DNA of 23,565 nt, from contig JAQCTH010000048.1 of NCBI GenBank assembly GCA_027686065.1, forward strand, positions 6,797-30,361, in the 5' to 3' direction. The DNA is from Clostridiaceae bacterium AF10-41. GTDB taxonomy: Bacteria; Bacillota; Clostridia; Clostridiales; Clostridiaceae. The notes beneath the pieces are model-generated. The model was given only the letters and a program-made list of their open reading frames with translations. It was not told the origin of the DNA and did no database searches. The translations under genes and the position numbers were made by a program. This document shows positions 7,937 to 16,155 of this stretch, in pieces; the first letter of the stretch is position 1, and each line of letters begins with the position of its first letter.

Positions 7937-9046
7937 CTACGCCTTAATTAATTTCCCCTTATCTGAACCATTGATAATAATTCCCCAAGGATACTTATTT
8001 ACTTGTTGTTGAAAATCATAATGATAAATAATTACTGTTGGCATTCTTGTATCATCAAAGAACGCCTTACCTAATTCTAAAGCTAAACAACTTTGACCTG
8101 AATAAACTAAGTTTACCTTTAAATTTGGTATAGTCTTTTTAATTTCTTCAATAACACTTATAACAACAGCTACATATTTCATTAATTGATGTTGATTTTT
8201 TATTGTATTATCCTCTGGATTATCTACTTCAATTCTTACTAAATTGCAGTTAGGTATAAATTGCCCTAAAACATTATCCTCAATTTTTTGAGTTACTGAA
8301 ATAGCAACTAAAACTTCACTTTTATTAACATCTAATTGTGTTAAATCAGTCTTTATTTTTAATTCGGGATATTTTACGTTTTTATTCTTCGATAGTAGAT
8401 AATATTTGTGAGTATCTTTTTTATCAAATTCATAATACTCATTTATATCTACTCTATTTAATAACGTACCTGCATACATTATAAATGGTATCGGAGCAAT
8501 GCCTGTATATCCCCTCTTAATAAATTTAGTTTCATTTTTAAAAGCTATTACTTTCTCATCTATTTCAGCCTTAATACATTCATAGCTTGCCTTATCAAAT
8601 TTCTTTGAAAATACCCTCTTGTATATATTTATAAAGTCAATTTCACGCTCTCTAAAATCGCTATTATCTGACTTTAATTTTGAAACTTCATCTTCTAATC
8701 TTCTACTTGTATAGCCATTAATATTTAATACATAAAATTTCTTTTTACTATACAAAAATATTAAAATACTTATAATAATTAAAGCACTTCCAAGTACAAA
8801 AAATGCCCAATTAAATGTTCCCCCTAACTCATTAGGATTTTTATACTTTGTTATGACTCCTATTCCGATTAATACCTTATCTAACCAGTCACTTGAAGCT
8901 GTCAATACAATAGAAACCCCTACTCCAAATACCATAGTTGCATAACTTTCTTGTTTCTTATTATTTTTTCTTTGTTTAATTATCACTACTAAACTTATAG
9001 CTACGATAATACTTAATATTATAATTATTATTGTTTTAATATCCAT
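7937..9046 (-). CDS. Membrane-anchored SAVED-domain CBASS effector
   Basis: A 369-residue protein. The N-terminus has about three membrane segments (residues ~4-24, ~38-68 and ~79-103). A charged coiled region follows (~115-170). The C-terminal ~190 residues look like a SAVED ligand-binding domain: IPFIMYAGTLLNRVDINEYYEF, VLVAISVTQKI, NLVYSGQSCLALELGKAF, and IIYHYDFQQQVNKYPWGIII. SAVED domains bind cyclic oligonucleotides made by the CD-NTase encoded next. In TM-SAVED effectors this is thought to lead to membrane disruption and cell arrest or death. The start is ATG with AAAGGAG upstream. The gene lies 27 bases after the small membrane protein gene and 17 bases before the CD-NTase gene, so the three are co-transcribed. 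Confidence 0.85.
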   Translation of the reverse strand: MDIKTIIIIILSIIVAISLVVIIKQRKNNKKQESYATMVFGVGVSIVLTASSDWLDKVLIGIGVITKYKNPNELGGTFNWAFFVLGSALIIISILIFLYSKKKFYVLNINGYTSRRLEDEVSKLKSDNSDFREREIDFINIYKRVFSKKFDKASYECIKAEIDEKVIAFKNETKFIKRGYTGIAPIPFIMYAGTLLNRVDINEYYEFDKKDTHKYYLLSKNKNVKYPELKIKTDLTQLDVNKSEVLVAISVTQKIEDNVLGQFIPNCNLVRIEVDNPEDNTIKNQHQLMKYVAVVISVIEEIKKTIPNLKVNLVYSGQSCLALELGKAFFDDTRMPTVIIYHYDFQQQVNKYPWGIIINGSDKGKLIKA

Positions 9047-9073
9047 AAATTCTCCTTTCTATTCTTATACTTA

Positions 9074-9472
9074 TTAATAATAAATATTATTTTTAAAACT
9101 TCTTATTCCAAATAAAACAGCTACCTCAATACCTAATATAAATATAAATTTCAAAACAAACATGGTAAAATTAAGGTCTTGAATTCCACTTGATGCCCAT
9201 GACAATGCCCATGAATTTACTAAAACAAATACTCCATATAGTATTGAACCCATTGCTGGTGCATCTCCTCTATCATATATTATACCAACTAAAGGAAAAC
9301 ATATCATACATAGAATCGTTCCACCAACTACTAAATTAAATATATCTGCAAAAATTATTGCTGATGTACTAAACATTGTATTGGCTAAATATAATTCAAA
9401 AATCCTTGTAAATGGATTAGGAAATATAAATAATCTTATAAATGCACTTATTGTACTGACTAATTTATACAT
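9074..9472 (-). CDS. Small multi-pass membrane protein, first gene of the CBASS-like operon
   Basis: I do not recognise a family. The 132-residue protein has three to four hydrophobic stretches (around FIRLFIFPNPFTRIF, ADIFNLVVGGTILCMICFPLVGII, ILYGVFVLVNSWALSWA, and FTMFVLKFIFILGIEVAVLFGI). It has a short basic C-terminus and no signal peptide cleavage pattern. The frame is open from an ATG at 9496, but the ATG at 9472 has an ideal GAAGGAGG ribosome binding site 4 bases upstream, so I chose that one. It lies directly upstream of the TM-SAVED effector on the same transcript and could be a second membrane component, a partner, or a regulator of the effector pore. No other evidence supports a function. 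Confidence 0.7.
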   Translation of the reverse strand: MYKLVSTISAFIRLFIFPNPFTRIFELYLANTMFSTSAIIFADIFNLVVGGTILCMICFPLVGIIYDRGDAPAMGSILYGVFVLVNSWALSWASSGIQDLNFTMFVLKFIFILGIEVAVLFGIRSFKNNIYY

Positions 9473-9505
9473 TATTCCTCCTTCTATAAAATTCATAGTA
9501 AAATC

Positions 9506-9534
9506 AAGGCAATAGATATTAAAACTATTGCCTT
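9506..9534 (-). terminator. Hairpin between hsdS and the CBASS-like operon
   Basis: Perfect 10-bp arms, AAGGCAATAG (9506-9515) and CTATTGCCTT (9525-9534), around a 9-base loop. On the minus strand only GATTTTAC follows, a weak U run, so read-through from hsdS into the CBASS-like genes is possible. No clear separate promoter fits in the 70 bases between hsdS and the next start. Confidence 0.5.
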
Positions 9535-9542
9535 AACTGTTT

Positions 9543-10973
9543 TTACATTATGTCTTGTTCTAATATTCCATTTTCTAATTCATCTAAATAACTCATTATT
9601 TCATCAACTTTAGATACTATACGAAGTTGCTCTGCAACAGACGGAAGGGCAAAAGAAATTTGCAAGAGAATATCCCTTGATATTCCCGGAATAACTCCCG
9701 ATGATTTTTCTTTAATTTTCTCTATATATGCTTTTAAATATATAAGAATATATCTATTGTGTAATAAATTACTTAAAGACCTTATACTCATAACCTGTCT
9801 ACTTAAATGAACCTTTTCTAAGTTAATAACTTCAAGTTTACCAATAGTTCCTTTTACTGAAATCATTATATCATCTTTTAATCCAATTACAGTTGGATTT
9901 TCAACCCATCTTTCTACAACTATCCCTCGCTCTGTCATATTACTTGCACCCATAATATATGGTATTCCTAATTTATCACTATTACATAAACTACTACTTA
10001 AATCCCTACCTGATATTAATGATGTTATATCACCTAATCTACACCATTCCCAACCTTTAGGTATTTGAAATATCTTTTCTTCCTCTGTTATCTCTGGCAA
10101 TGGCTTTTCTTTCTTAATTTTTTTCTCTTTAATTAATAATTCCTTTTCCTCTACAATTCTCTTAAGAAGAACTTCCACAGGTTCGTCCTCTTCACAATGC
10201 TCTACTAACTTTCCTTGTATTGCAAGTTGTAACACTTTATTTCTTGTATCTGAAATATTTTTAAGCATTGCTTCTTTGTTTTCTGCTAATTCATCTATAA
10301 TAGCAAATAATTCATCTACTTTTGCTACTATGCGGAGTTGCTCTGCGACAGAAGGAAGAGTAAAAGGAATTTGTAAGATATCCTCTCTTGATATCCCCGG
10401 AATAACTCCCGATGATTTTTCTTTAATTTTTTCTATATACGCCTTTAAATATATAAGAATATACCTATTGTTTATTAAGTTATTTAAGGGTCTTATACTC
10501 ATAACCTGTCTGCTCAAATGAACTTCTTCCAAGTTAATAACTTCAAGTTTACCAATAGTTCCTTTTACTGAAATCATTACATCATCTTTTAGTCCAATTA
10601 CAGTTGGATTTTCAATCCATCTTTCAATAATTAATCCTTGTTCTGTCATATTACTTGCACCCATAATATATGGTATTCCTAACTTATCGCTATTACATAT
10701 ACTGCTACTTAAATCTCTACCTGATATTAATGATATTACATTACCCAACCTAACCCATTTCCATCCATTAGGTATTTTGAAATATTTTTCTTCATCTGTT
10801 ATTTCTGGAAGTGGTTTTTCTTTCTTTATTTTCTTCTCTTTTATTAGCTTTTCCCTTGACTCTGAAATTCTTTCTAAAAGAATTTCCCCGGGTGTATCTT
10901 CTGAGTTTTGCTCTACTAATTTGCCCTGTATTGCAAGTTGAAGAATTTTACTCTTAAGGTCATCTATTTTCAT
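9543..10973 (-). CDS. hsdS: Type I restriction-modification specificity subunit with two near-identical halves
   Basis: The DNA-recognition subunit of the type I R-M complex. It has the family architecture of two target recognition domains separated by conserved helices: IQGKLVEQ at residue ~15, TRD1 ~67-205, conserved PSVAEQLRIVAKVDE with IQGKLVEH near 250, TRD2 ~304-442, and a repeat of PSVAEQLRIVSKVDE. The two TRDs are almost the same sequence (ISGRDLSSSxCNSDKLGIPYI, GASNMTExG, NPTVIGLKDD, SVKGTIGKLEVINLE, KAYIEKIKEKSSGVIPGISR), offset by 237 residues. Type I TRDs each read one half-site, so identical TRDs predict the same half-site in inverted orientation, that is, a palindromic gapped target. 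Its ATG overlaps the hsdM stop (TAATG), which gives tight coupling. The sequence may have arisen by internal duplication or gene conversion. Confidence 0.93.
   Translation of the reverse strand: MKIDDLKSKILQLAIQGKLVEQNSEDTPGEILLERISESREKLIKEKKIKKEKPLPEITDEEKYFKIPNGWKWVRLGNVISLISGRDLSSSICNSDKLGIPYIMGASNMTEQGLIIERWIENPTVIGLKDDVMISVKGTIGKLEVINLEEVHLSRQVMSIRPLNNLINNRYILIYLKAYIEKIKEKSSGVIPGISREDILQIPFTLPSVAEQLRIVAKVDELFAIIDELAENKEAMLKNISDTRNKVLQLAIQGKLVEHCEEDEPVEVLLKRIVEEKELLIKEKKIKKEKPLPEITEEEKIFQIPKGWEWCRLGDITSLISGRDLSSSLCNSDKLGIPYIMGASNMTERGIVVERWVENPTVIGLKDDIMISVKGTIGKLEVINLEKVHLSRQVMSIRSLSNLLHNRYILIYLKAYIEKIKEKSSGVIPGISRDILLQISFALPSVAEQLRIVSKVDEIMSYLDELENGILEQDIM
9551..10973 (-). repeat. Direct tandem duplication inside hsdS, period 711 bp
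   Basis: The two halves of hsdS match at the DNA level with an offset of 711 bases. For example, TACTTGCACCCATAATATAT occurs at 9941 and again at 10652. The first half (about 10262-10973) and second half (about 9551-10262) differ mainly at scattered positions. The level of match suggests fairly recent duplication or conversion, and makes the gene prone to deletion between copies. Confidence 0.75.
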
Positions 10974-12439
10974 TATTCTTCAACTCCTTCTAAAGCCTCG
11001 TTTAATTTTGAAACTAATTTGCTAATAGTTTTAGACCTTTTATCTAAATCAGTTAATAACTCAACAAGTGATAACTCGTGTTCCTCATATATCTTGTTAG
11101 GGTTTTTAAAGTCTAAGTTATAATTATTTACTTTAACTTCATCAATAGTTACTGAATAAACATTTTCATTAGTATCCCTTAATTCTGCAACTTCGTTGCT
11201 TCTCCACCATTCTCTAACTGGGTCTAAATGTATTGATTTAAAAGGTTTAGTTTTACTAAAGCTCTTATATCCTTCTGGTAATGGAATATCATAGTAACTT
11301 ATCCTTTCAGTAGCACCTGTTTTATCAAAGAATAACATATTAGTTGTTATATTTGTATATGGGGAAAATACTCCTGTAGGTAGCTTAACTATTGTGTGTA
11401 AATTACATTCAGTTAGTAATTTTTCCTTTAATGCTTTTTGGCTATTTTCTGTTCCAAACAAGAAGTTGTCAGGAAGAATAATCCCTACCCTACCATTTTT
11501 CTTTAATCTATATAGAATTAAAGCTACAAATAAATCTGCTGTTTCACTTGTTTGTAATTCAGTTGGAAAGTTCATTTGAATAGCCTTTTCCTCTGTTCCA
11601 CCATAAGGAGGATTCATTAATATCTTATCGAATTTATCATTTTCTTTAAAATCTCTAACATTCTTTGATAAAGAATTCATATGGTCTATATTAGGTTCAT
11701 CAATATCGTGTAGTAGAAGGTTGGTCATACAAAGTAAATGTGGTAATGCTTTTTTCTCAATTCCATAGATACTGTTATTGATAATTTCTTTGTCCTCTGG
11801 TGTTTTAATTTGTGTTTCTAAAATATTCATAGCAGATGTCAAAAATCCACCAGTCCCACAAGCAAAATCTGCAATTTTATCACCAATTTTTAAATCTAAC
11901 ATTTCTGCAATAAAATCTGTAGTTGGTCTTGGACTGTAAAACTCTCCAGAATTAGAGGCTGATTGTAAGTCTTTTAAAATAGTTTCATAAATATCATTAA
12001 AGGAATGTCTTTCATCATATTCTGTGAAGTCAATTTCATCTATACTATTAATTACTTGCCTTATTAAAGTACCATTCTTCATATAGTTATAAGCATCTTC
12101 AAATACTTCTTTTACAATTGTACTTTTCTTAGGAGTTGTTTCATCTATCTCTAAACTCTTTAATGTTGGGAATAGTTTATCATTTATAAATTCAAGCAAT
12201 GCTTCACCTGTAAGAGCTTCACCATCTTTATTATCAACAGCCCATTCTCTCCACCTTAACTCCTTTGGAATAATACTTTCATAGTTATCGTCATGTAATT
12301 CCCATAATTCTTCTTTAGCATCATATACTTTTAAAAATAATATCCAAACTATTTGTGCTATTCTTTGTGCATCACCATCAACCCCACTATCTTGCCTCAT
12401 TATGTTTTGTAATCTTTTAACTAAATTATCTATACTCAT
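10973..12439 (-). CDS. hsdM: Type I restriction-modification DNA adenine methyltransferase subunit
   Basis: A 488-residue N6-adenine methyltransferase that works with HsdS to protect host DNA and, with HsdR, in restriction. The N-terminal HsdM helical domain is seen at ~1-140 (QDSGVDGDAQRIAQIVWILFLK). The SAM-binding motif I is ADFACGTGGF at ~190-199. The catalytic motif IV NPPY is at ~276-279. The C-terminal part contains GRVGIILPDNFLFG, typical of the family. The start is ATG with AAGGGGA 6 bases upstream. It is separated from the RES gene by a 275-base gap with a terminator and promoter-like sequences, so hsdM-hsdS is probably transcribed on its own. That fits the need for methylation before restriction. 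Confidence 0.95.
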   Translation of the reverse strand: MSIDNLVKRLQNIMRQDSGVDGDAQRIAQIVWILFLKVYDAKEELWELHDDNYESIIPKELRWREWAVDNKDGEALTGEALLEFINDKLFPTLKSLEIDETTPKKSTIVKEVFEDAYNYMKNGTLIRQVINSIDEIDFTEYDERHSFNDIYETILKDLQSASNSGEFYSPRPTTDFIAEMLDLKIGDKIADFACGTGGFLTSAMNILETQIKTPEDKEIINNSIYGIEKKALPHLLCMTNLLLHDIDEPNIDHMNSLSKNVRDFKENDKFDKILMNPPYGGTEEKAIQMNFPTELQTSETADLFVALILYRLKKNGRVGIILPDNFLFGTENSQKALKEKLLTECNLHTIVKLPTGVFSPYTNITTNMLFFDKTGATERISYYDIPLPEGYKSFSKTKPFKSIHLDPVREWWRSNEVAELRDTNENVYSVTIDEVKVNNYNLDFKNPNKIYEEHELSLVELLTDLDKRSKTISKLVSKLNEALEGVEE

Positions 12440-12467
12440 TTTTTATCCCCTTTTGTTGTTTATAGTC

Positions 12468-12497
12468 TATATATTAATAATTATAGATTATATTCAA
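12468..12497 (-). promoter_or_regulatory. Candidate promoter of hsdM-hsdS
   Basis: On the minus strand, TTGAAT (12492-12497) is followed after 17-18 bases by an alternating TATATAT box (12468-12474), about 30 bases before the start codon. This is weak evidence on its own because the gap is very AT-rich. Confidence 0.35.
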
Positions 12498-12518
12498 AAT
12501 AAAATCTATTCATTGTGT

Positions 12519-12543
12519 GTACTATACCAAAGTGATATAGTAC
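12519..12543. promoter_or_regulatory. Inverted repeat GTACTATA-N9-TATAGTAC, operator-like
   Basis: Perfect 8-bp arms (12519-12526 and 12536-12543) are separated by 9 bases, about 80 bases upstream of the hsdM start and just upstream of the candidate -35 box. It has no U run, so it is not a terminator. Its size and spacing suit a dimeric regulator. A third GTAC lies 10 bases further on (at 12553). Confidence 0.45.
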
Positions 12544-12678
12544 CTAAAAAAAGTACACTTCTATTACTATTATTTAATCTCTTATAATTAGAGACATACT
12601 TGCTTCCTAATCCCTTTAAACTTTTGATTTCTAAAAAAACTATAAGTAATTAATTAAGTTTATTTCATAATATAAAAT

Positions 12679-12706
12679 AAAAAGACGCTACAACTTTGTA
12701 ACGCCT
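12679..12706 (-). terminator. Terminator after the hsdR-RES transcription unit
   Basis: On the minus strand, AGGCGTTAC pairs with GTAGCGTCT (two G-U wobbles) around a 6-base loop, followed by TTTTATTTT. The wobbles pair only in minus-strand RNA, which supports the direction. It lies about 10 bases after the RES gene stop. Confidence 0.7.
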
Positions 12707-12714
12707 AACTCATT

Positions 12715-13563
12715 TTATAAGTTAATAAAATTAAATTCAAATGGTTTTGCATAATATTTATTAAATAAAACTATGTTTTTCCCTATTTTATTATCACACA
12801 CTGTACTTTTATAAATTATTCCACTAAAACCCAATTGTTCAAAATAATAGGCTAAACAATGAAAAGGAGCATATTCGTATCCTTTTTCAGCATTATTTAC
12901 TGGTTTGAATATTTCTGCAGATAATATATTTAAATAAAGATTTAGAATTAATTTTTGAGACTCATTTTTACTATTACTTTCACCATCTAATATTTTAACT
13001 ATTCCATTATTAAATTCTTTTAAAATATCCTCTAATGTCTTATTATCAACTAATGTTAAATCAATAACTTTCTTATTATCATACGAGTAATCTTTTATTA
13101 CATTAAATTTACAAATGCCAACTTTCATTCCCTTTTTAGAACGCATTTCTTTTAAAGCAACCTCTTCTATAACTTCATAGTTAACTTCTTTAAAATATTT
13201 ATATTTACAAGCTAAATACAAGAACTCTTTATCTTTTGGACTAAATCTATTATCTTCTTTCATAAATTTTTTATTGGGTAAAAATCTATTAAAATCTATT
13301 TTCTTGATATCCTCGTTATCTTTTATTTCAGTAGCTCTACAAAAACTATAATAAAAATATAATGCTGTAAATAATACTGACAATTTTGTTTTGTTCTCTT
13401 CATAGGCTAATACATCGTCAAGAACCTTTAAAAATGTAAGTTTTTTTGCTTTATTCAAATCCGTATATTCAAATTCTTTTTTTCCTAATGCTTGTCTAAA
13501 TTCTTCCCATGACTTTCTAAAGATTAGAATTACACTTTCTTTATTTTCCAAATCAAAATACAT
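12715..13563 (-). CDS. RES-domain protein (putative NAD-degrading toxin-like enzyme) within the type I R-M locus
   Basis: A 282-residue protein. From about residue 70 on it follows the RES domain pattern. FCRAT has Arg 76, and NRFSP at 105-109 precedes FLYLA with Tyr 116. ALKEMR has Glu 139. Near the C-terminus, GFSGIIYKST (Ser 253) and GKNIVLF (Asn 263) match the conserved end of the domain. In RES toxins the corresponding Arg, Tyr, Glu, Ser and Asn are associated with NAD(+) breakdown. The first ~65 residues are helical and unrecognised. RES toxins are usually paired with an Xre-type antitoxin, but no such gene is seen here. It starts 50 bases after hsdR with AAGAAGG 9 bases before the ATG, and a terminator follows, so it seems co-transcribed with hsdR. 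I infer an abortive-infection effector controlled by the R-M complex, similar in concept to PrrC in type Ic loci. This is hypothesis; the domain call rests on motif reading. Confidence 0.7.
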   Translation of the reverse strand: MYFDLENKESVILIFRKSWEEFRQALGKKEFEYTDLNKAKKLTFLKVLDDVLAYEENKTKLSVLFTALYFYYSFCRATEIKDNEDIKKIDFNRFLPNKKFMKEDNRFSPKDKEFLYLACKYKYFKEVNYEVIEEVALKEMRSKKGMKVGICKFNVIKDYSYDNKKVIDLTLVDNKTLEDILKEFNNGIVKILDGESNSKNESQKLILNLYLNILSAEIFKPVNNAEKGYEYAPFHCLAYYFEQLGFSGIIYKSTVCDNKIGKNIVLFNKYYAKPFEFNFINL

Positions 13564-13612
13564 ACTTAGATACCTTCTTTCTAATAGTTAGGATATAAGT
13601 TATTTGAAAAAG

Positions 13613-15994
13613 CTATGCATATATTTGTTTTTCTAACTCTTTAACAGCTTCAATATATTTTTTCTTATTACCAAATAGTTTTACAATTTTCAAAGGACTT
13701 CCAAACTCTTTAAACTCGTCCAATTCTAAAACCTTAGTATCTTTTAGGTTAGTTATCCCCTCATTCATATACCTCTCTAATAGCCTCTCTAAAACGTTTT
13801 GAGCCATATCAGAGTATTTATATAGATAACCTCTCTTCTTAACGTTATTAGCTCTCTCTGCCTTTGTTAAAGGTTTTTTGTCAAAAGCTATATGACAAAT
13901 TAAATCAAAGTCATCTATATCTGGATTTCCTATATCTTCTCTTAAAGCATCTAAAAGAACCCCTTGTTCTTTTAATTCTTCAACTATTGCTTCTTTCCTT
14001 TCTTCACTATTCCATCTATTTAAAAAATTATCTAAAGTTGAAAATTCATCAATTATGTTCTTTTTTGAATAATCCTTAATTGATTCTGTTATTAGTTTTC
14101 CATCTTTATCATAATACTGTACTCTTTCACTGATGACAGTTACTTCAACATCATTAACAAAATACTTACCACGCTTTTCATTAGATTCATCATCCCACTC
14201 ATTATCATCATTTTCATTTCCATAGTCCCAAAATCCTGTTTCATCCTCTGGAGAAACCTCATCTGTTGGAACTATATCATCTCCATTTTCTTCATCGGGT
14301 TCATATATTTGAACTGGTTCACCGTCCCAATCTGGGTCTGAAAAAAGTCTTGAAGCATTTCTAAAGTCCATAATAGTAAAGTATTCTTTGCCATATTCAG
14401 GTTTTAATCTTGTGCCTCTACCTATTATTTGCTTAAATTCCGTCATTCCATTATCACCGAAAATATTATCTAACACTATTAACTTACAAGTTTTACAATC
14501 TACCCCTGTAGTCATTAGCTTACTTGTGGTAACTATAGTAGGATATAAACTTTCTTCATCTATAAAGTTATCAAGTTGAGCTTTTCCTTCTGGATTATCA
14601 CCAGTAATCCTCATTACATATTTAGAATTTTCTTTCACTAAATCAGAATTTTCATTAACCAACGCTTGTCTCATTCTTTCTGCATGGTCAATATCAATGC
14701 AAAAAACTATTGTCTTTGAAAATCTATCAGTTTTCTTCAAAAACTCTGTAACCTTTTGAGCAACTTTCTTAGTTCTATCATCTATAATAATATTTTTATC
14801 AAAATCCTTAATGTTATATTCTCTATCTTCAATTACTTGACCATAAATATCTACTTTACCTTTAGTTGGTCTATAACCCTCTAAATCTTTATCTAAACCT
14901 ATTCTAATCACCTTATATGGTGCTAAGAAACCATCTTCTATACCTTGTTTTAAGCTATAAGTATAAACAGGTTTTCCAAAGTAATCTATATTACTTGCCT
15001 CCTTGGTCTCACGAGGCGTGGCAGTCATTCCAATTTGAGTAGCTGCACTGAAATAATTTAATACAGCCCTCCATCTACTTTCTTCTTTTGAACTCCCACG
15101 ATGACACTCATCTATTACGATAAGGTCGAAGAAATCTGGACTTAATTGTTTTAATACTTCCAATGGGTCATCACCATTTGAAGATAATTGATGGTATAAA
15201 GATAAATATACTTCATAGCTACTATCAATATTTCTATTTTCAATTTTAGTCATTACTTTAGAAAAAGGTTGAAAGTCATTAGACATAGTTTGGTCTACAA
15301 GTATATTTCTATCAGCTAAAAACAATATCTTTTTAGCTTTTCTTGATTTCCATAGTCTATATATAATATTAAATGCCACATAAGTTTTACCTACACCCGT
15401 TGCCATAACAAGAAGAATTCTATCTTGTCCTTTTGCAATGGCCTCTATAGTTCTATTTATAGCATTTCTTTGATAATATCTTGGTTGCTTGTCCCCTGCT
15501 TGGAAGAAATAAGGCTCAGTTATAATTTCTTGTTCAACATCAGTAAGACCTTTAGTATCGGTATATCTATTCCAAAGTTCTTCTCTTGAAGGAAATTCAT
15601 CTAAAGATAAGCTTCTCTCTTTTCCTGTTAACATATCATGTTCCACAAATCCATCACCGTTGCTACTATAAACAAATGGGACATCTAATACTTTTGCATG
15701 TTTTAAAGCTTCTGCATAATCTATCCCTTGTTGCATTCCTGCTCCTACGGACTTTTTATTATCTTTTGCTTCTATTATAGCTAACGGTATATTAGGCTTA
15801 TAAAAAAGAATATAATCAACTCTTTTTTTCTTACCTCTACTTGTAAGATTGCCTCTTACAATAACTCTACCATCTGTAAAAGTATATTCTGCTCTTACCT
15901 GCTTTTTAATATCCCATCCTGCCTTTTCTATAGCAGGAGTAATATATTTCATTTTAATATCTTCTTCACTCATATTTTTCTTATTAAAACTCAT
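13613..15994 (-). CDS. hsdR: Type I restriction enzyme, R (motor/nuclease) subunit
   Basis: A 793-residue protein of the EcoEI-like short HsdR type. Near the N-terminus is the PD-(D/E)xK nuclease core, KRVDYILFYKP then LAIIEAKD (Asp 60, Glu 75, Lys 77). SF2 motor motifs follow: Walker A ATGVGKT at 198-204, DECHRG at 295-300, TATPRE, and IIGRGTRLKP (motif VI). The C-terminal region is the HsdM/HsdS-binding part. It cuts and translocates unmethylated DNA together with HsdM2-HsdS. I chose the ATG at 15994. An in-frame TTG at 16006 is possible but lies right against the AGGGAG. It is first in the unit hsdR-RES, ahead of hsdM-hsdS. Confidence 0.93.
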   Translation of the reverse strand: MSFNKKNMSEEDIKMKYITPAIEKAGWDIKKQVRAEYTFTDGRVIVRGNLTSRGKKKRVDYILFYKPNIPLAIIEAKDNKKSVGAGMQQGIDYAEALKHAKVLDVPFVYSSNGDGFVEHDMLTGKERSLSLDEFPSREELWNRYTDTKGLTDVEQEIITEPYFFQAGDKQPRYYQRNAINRTIEAIAKGQDRILLVMATGVGKTYVAFNIIYRLWKSRKAKKILFLADRNILVDQTMSNDFQPFSKVMTKIENRNIDSSYEVYLSLYHQLSSNGDDPLEVLKQLSPDFFDLIVIDECHRGSSKEESRWRAVLNYFSAATQIGMTATPRETKEASNIDYFGKPVYTYSLKQGIEDGFLAPYKVIRIGLDKDLEGYRPTKGKVDIYGQVIEDREYNIKDFDKNIIIDDRTKKVAQKVTEFLKKTDRFSKTIVFCIDIDHAERMRQALVNENSDLVKENSKYVMRITGDNPEGKAQLDNFIDEESLYPTIVTTSKLMTTGVDCKTCKLIVLDNIFGDNGMTEFKQIIGRGTRLKPEYGKEYFTIMDFRNASRLFSDPDWDGEPVQIYEPDEENGDDIVPTDEVSPEDETGFWDYGNENDDNEWDDESNEKRGKYFVNDVEVTVISERVQYYDKDGKLITESIKDYSKKNIIDEFSTLDNFLNRWNSEERKEAIVEELKEQGVLLDALREDIGNPDIDDFDLICHIAFDKKPLTKAERANNVKKRGYLYKYSDMAQNVLERLLERYMNEGITNLKDTKVLELDEFKEFGSPLKIVKLFGNKKKYIEAVKELEKQIYA

Positions 15995-16111
15995 TACTTC
16001 TCTCAACTCCCTTAAATATATTCTATATAGTCAATAAGCTTTAATCAATGTTTATATGTAATATTATAGTAAAATAATGTTACAATTATTAAGTTTTTCT
16101 ATATAATCTAA

Positions 16112-16146
16112 ATTACAAGGCTATCACTTATTGATAGCCTTGTAAT
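16112..16146. terminator. Perfect 15-bp hairpin between the 57-residue ORF and hsdR
   Basis: Arms 16112-16126 and 16132-16146 pair without mismatch around a 5-base loop (core AAGGCTATCA/TGATAGCCTT). U runs on either side are short (TTTAGATT minus, ATTTCT plus), so it may be a weak or bidirectional terminator. It follows the 57-residue ORF by 10 bases and lies about 120 bases before the hsdR start. Confidence 0.5.
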
Positions 16147-16155
16147 ATTTCTACT

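Noticed and set aside
15995..16006. TTG start adding four residues to HsdR
   Set aside because: The TTG directly abuts the AGGGAG site, leaving no spacing; the following ATG suits the family N-terminus better.
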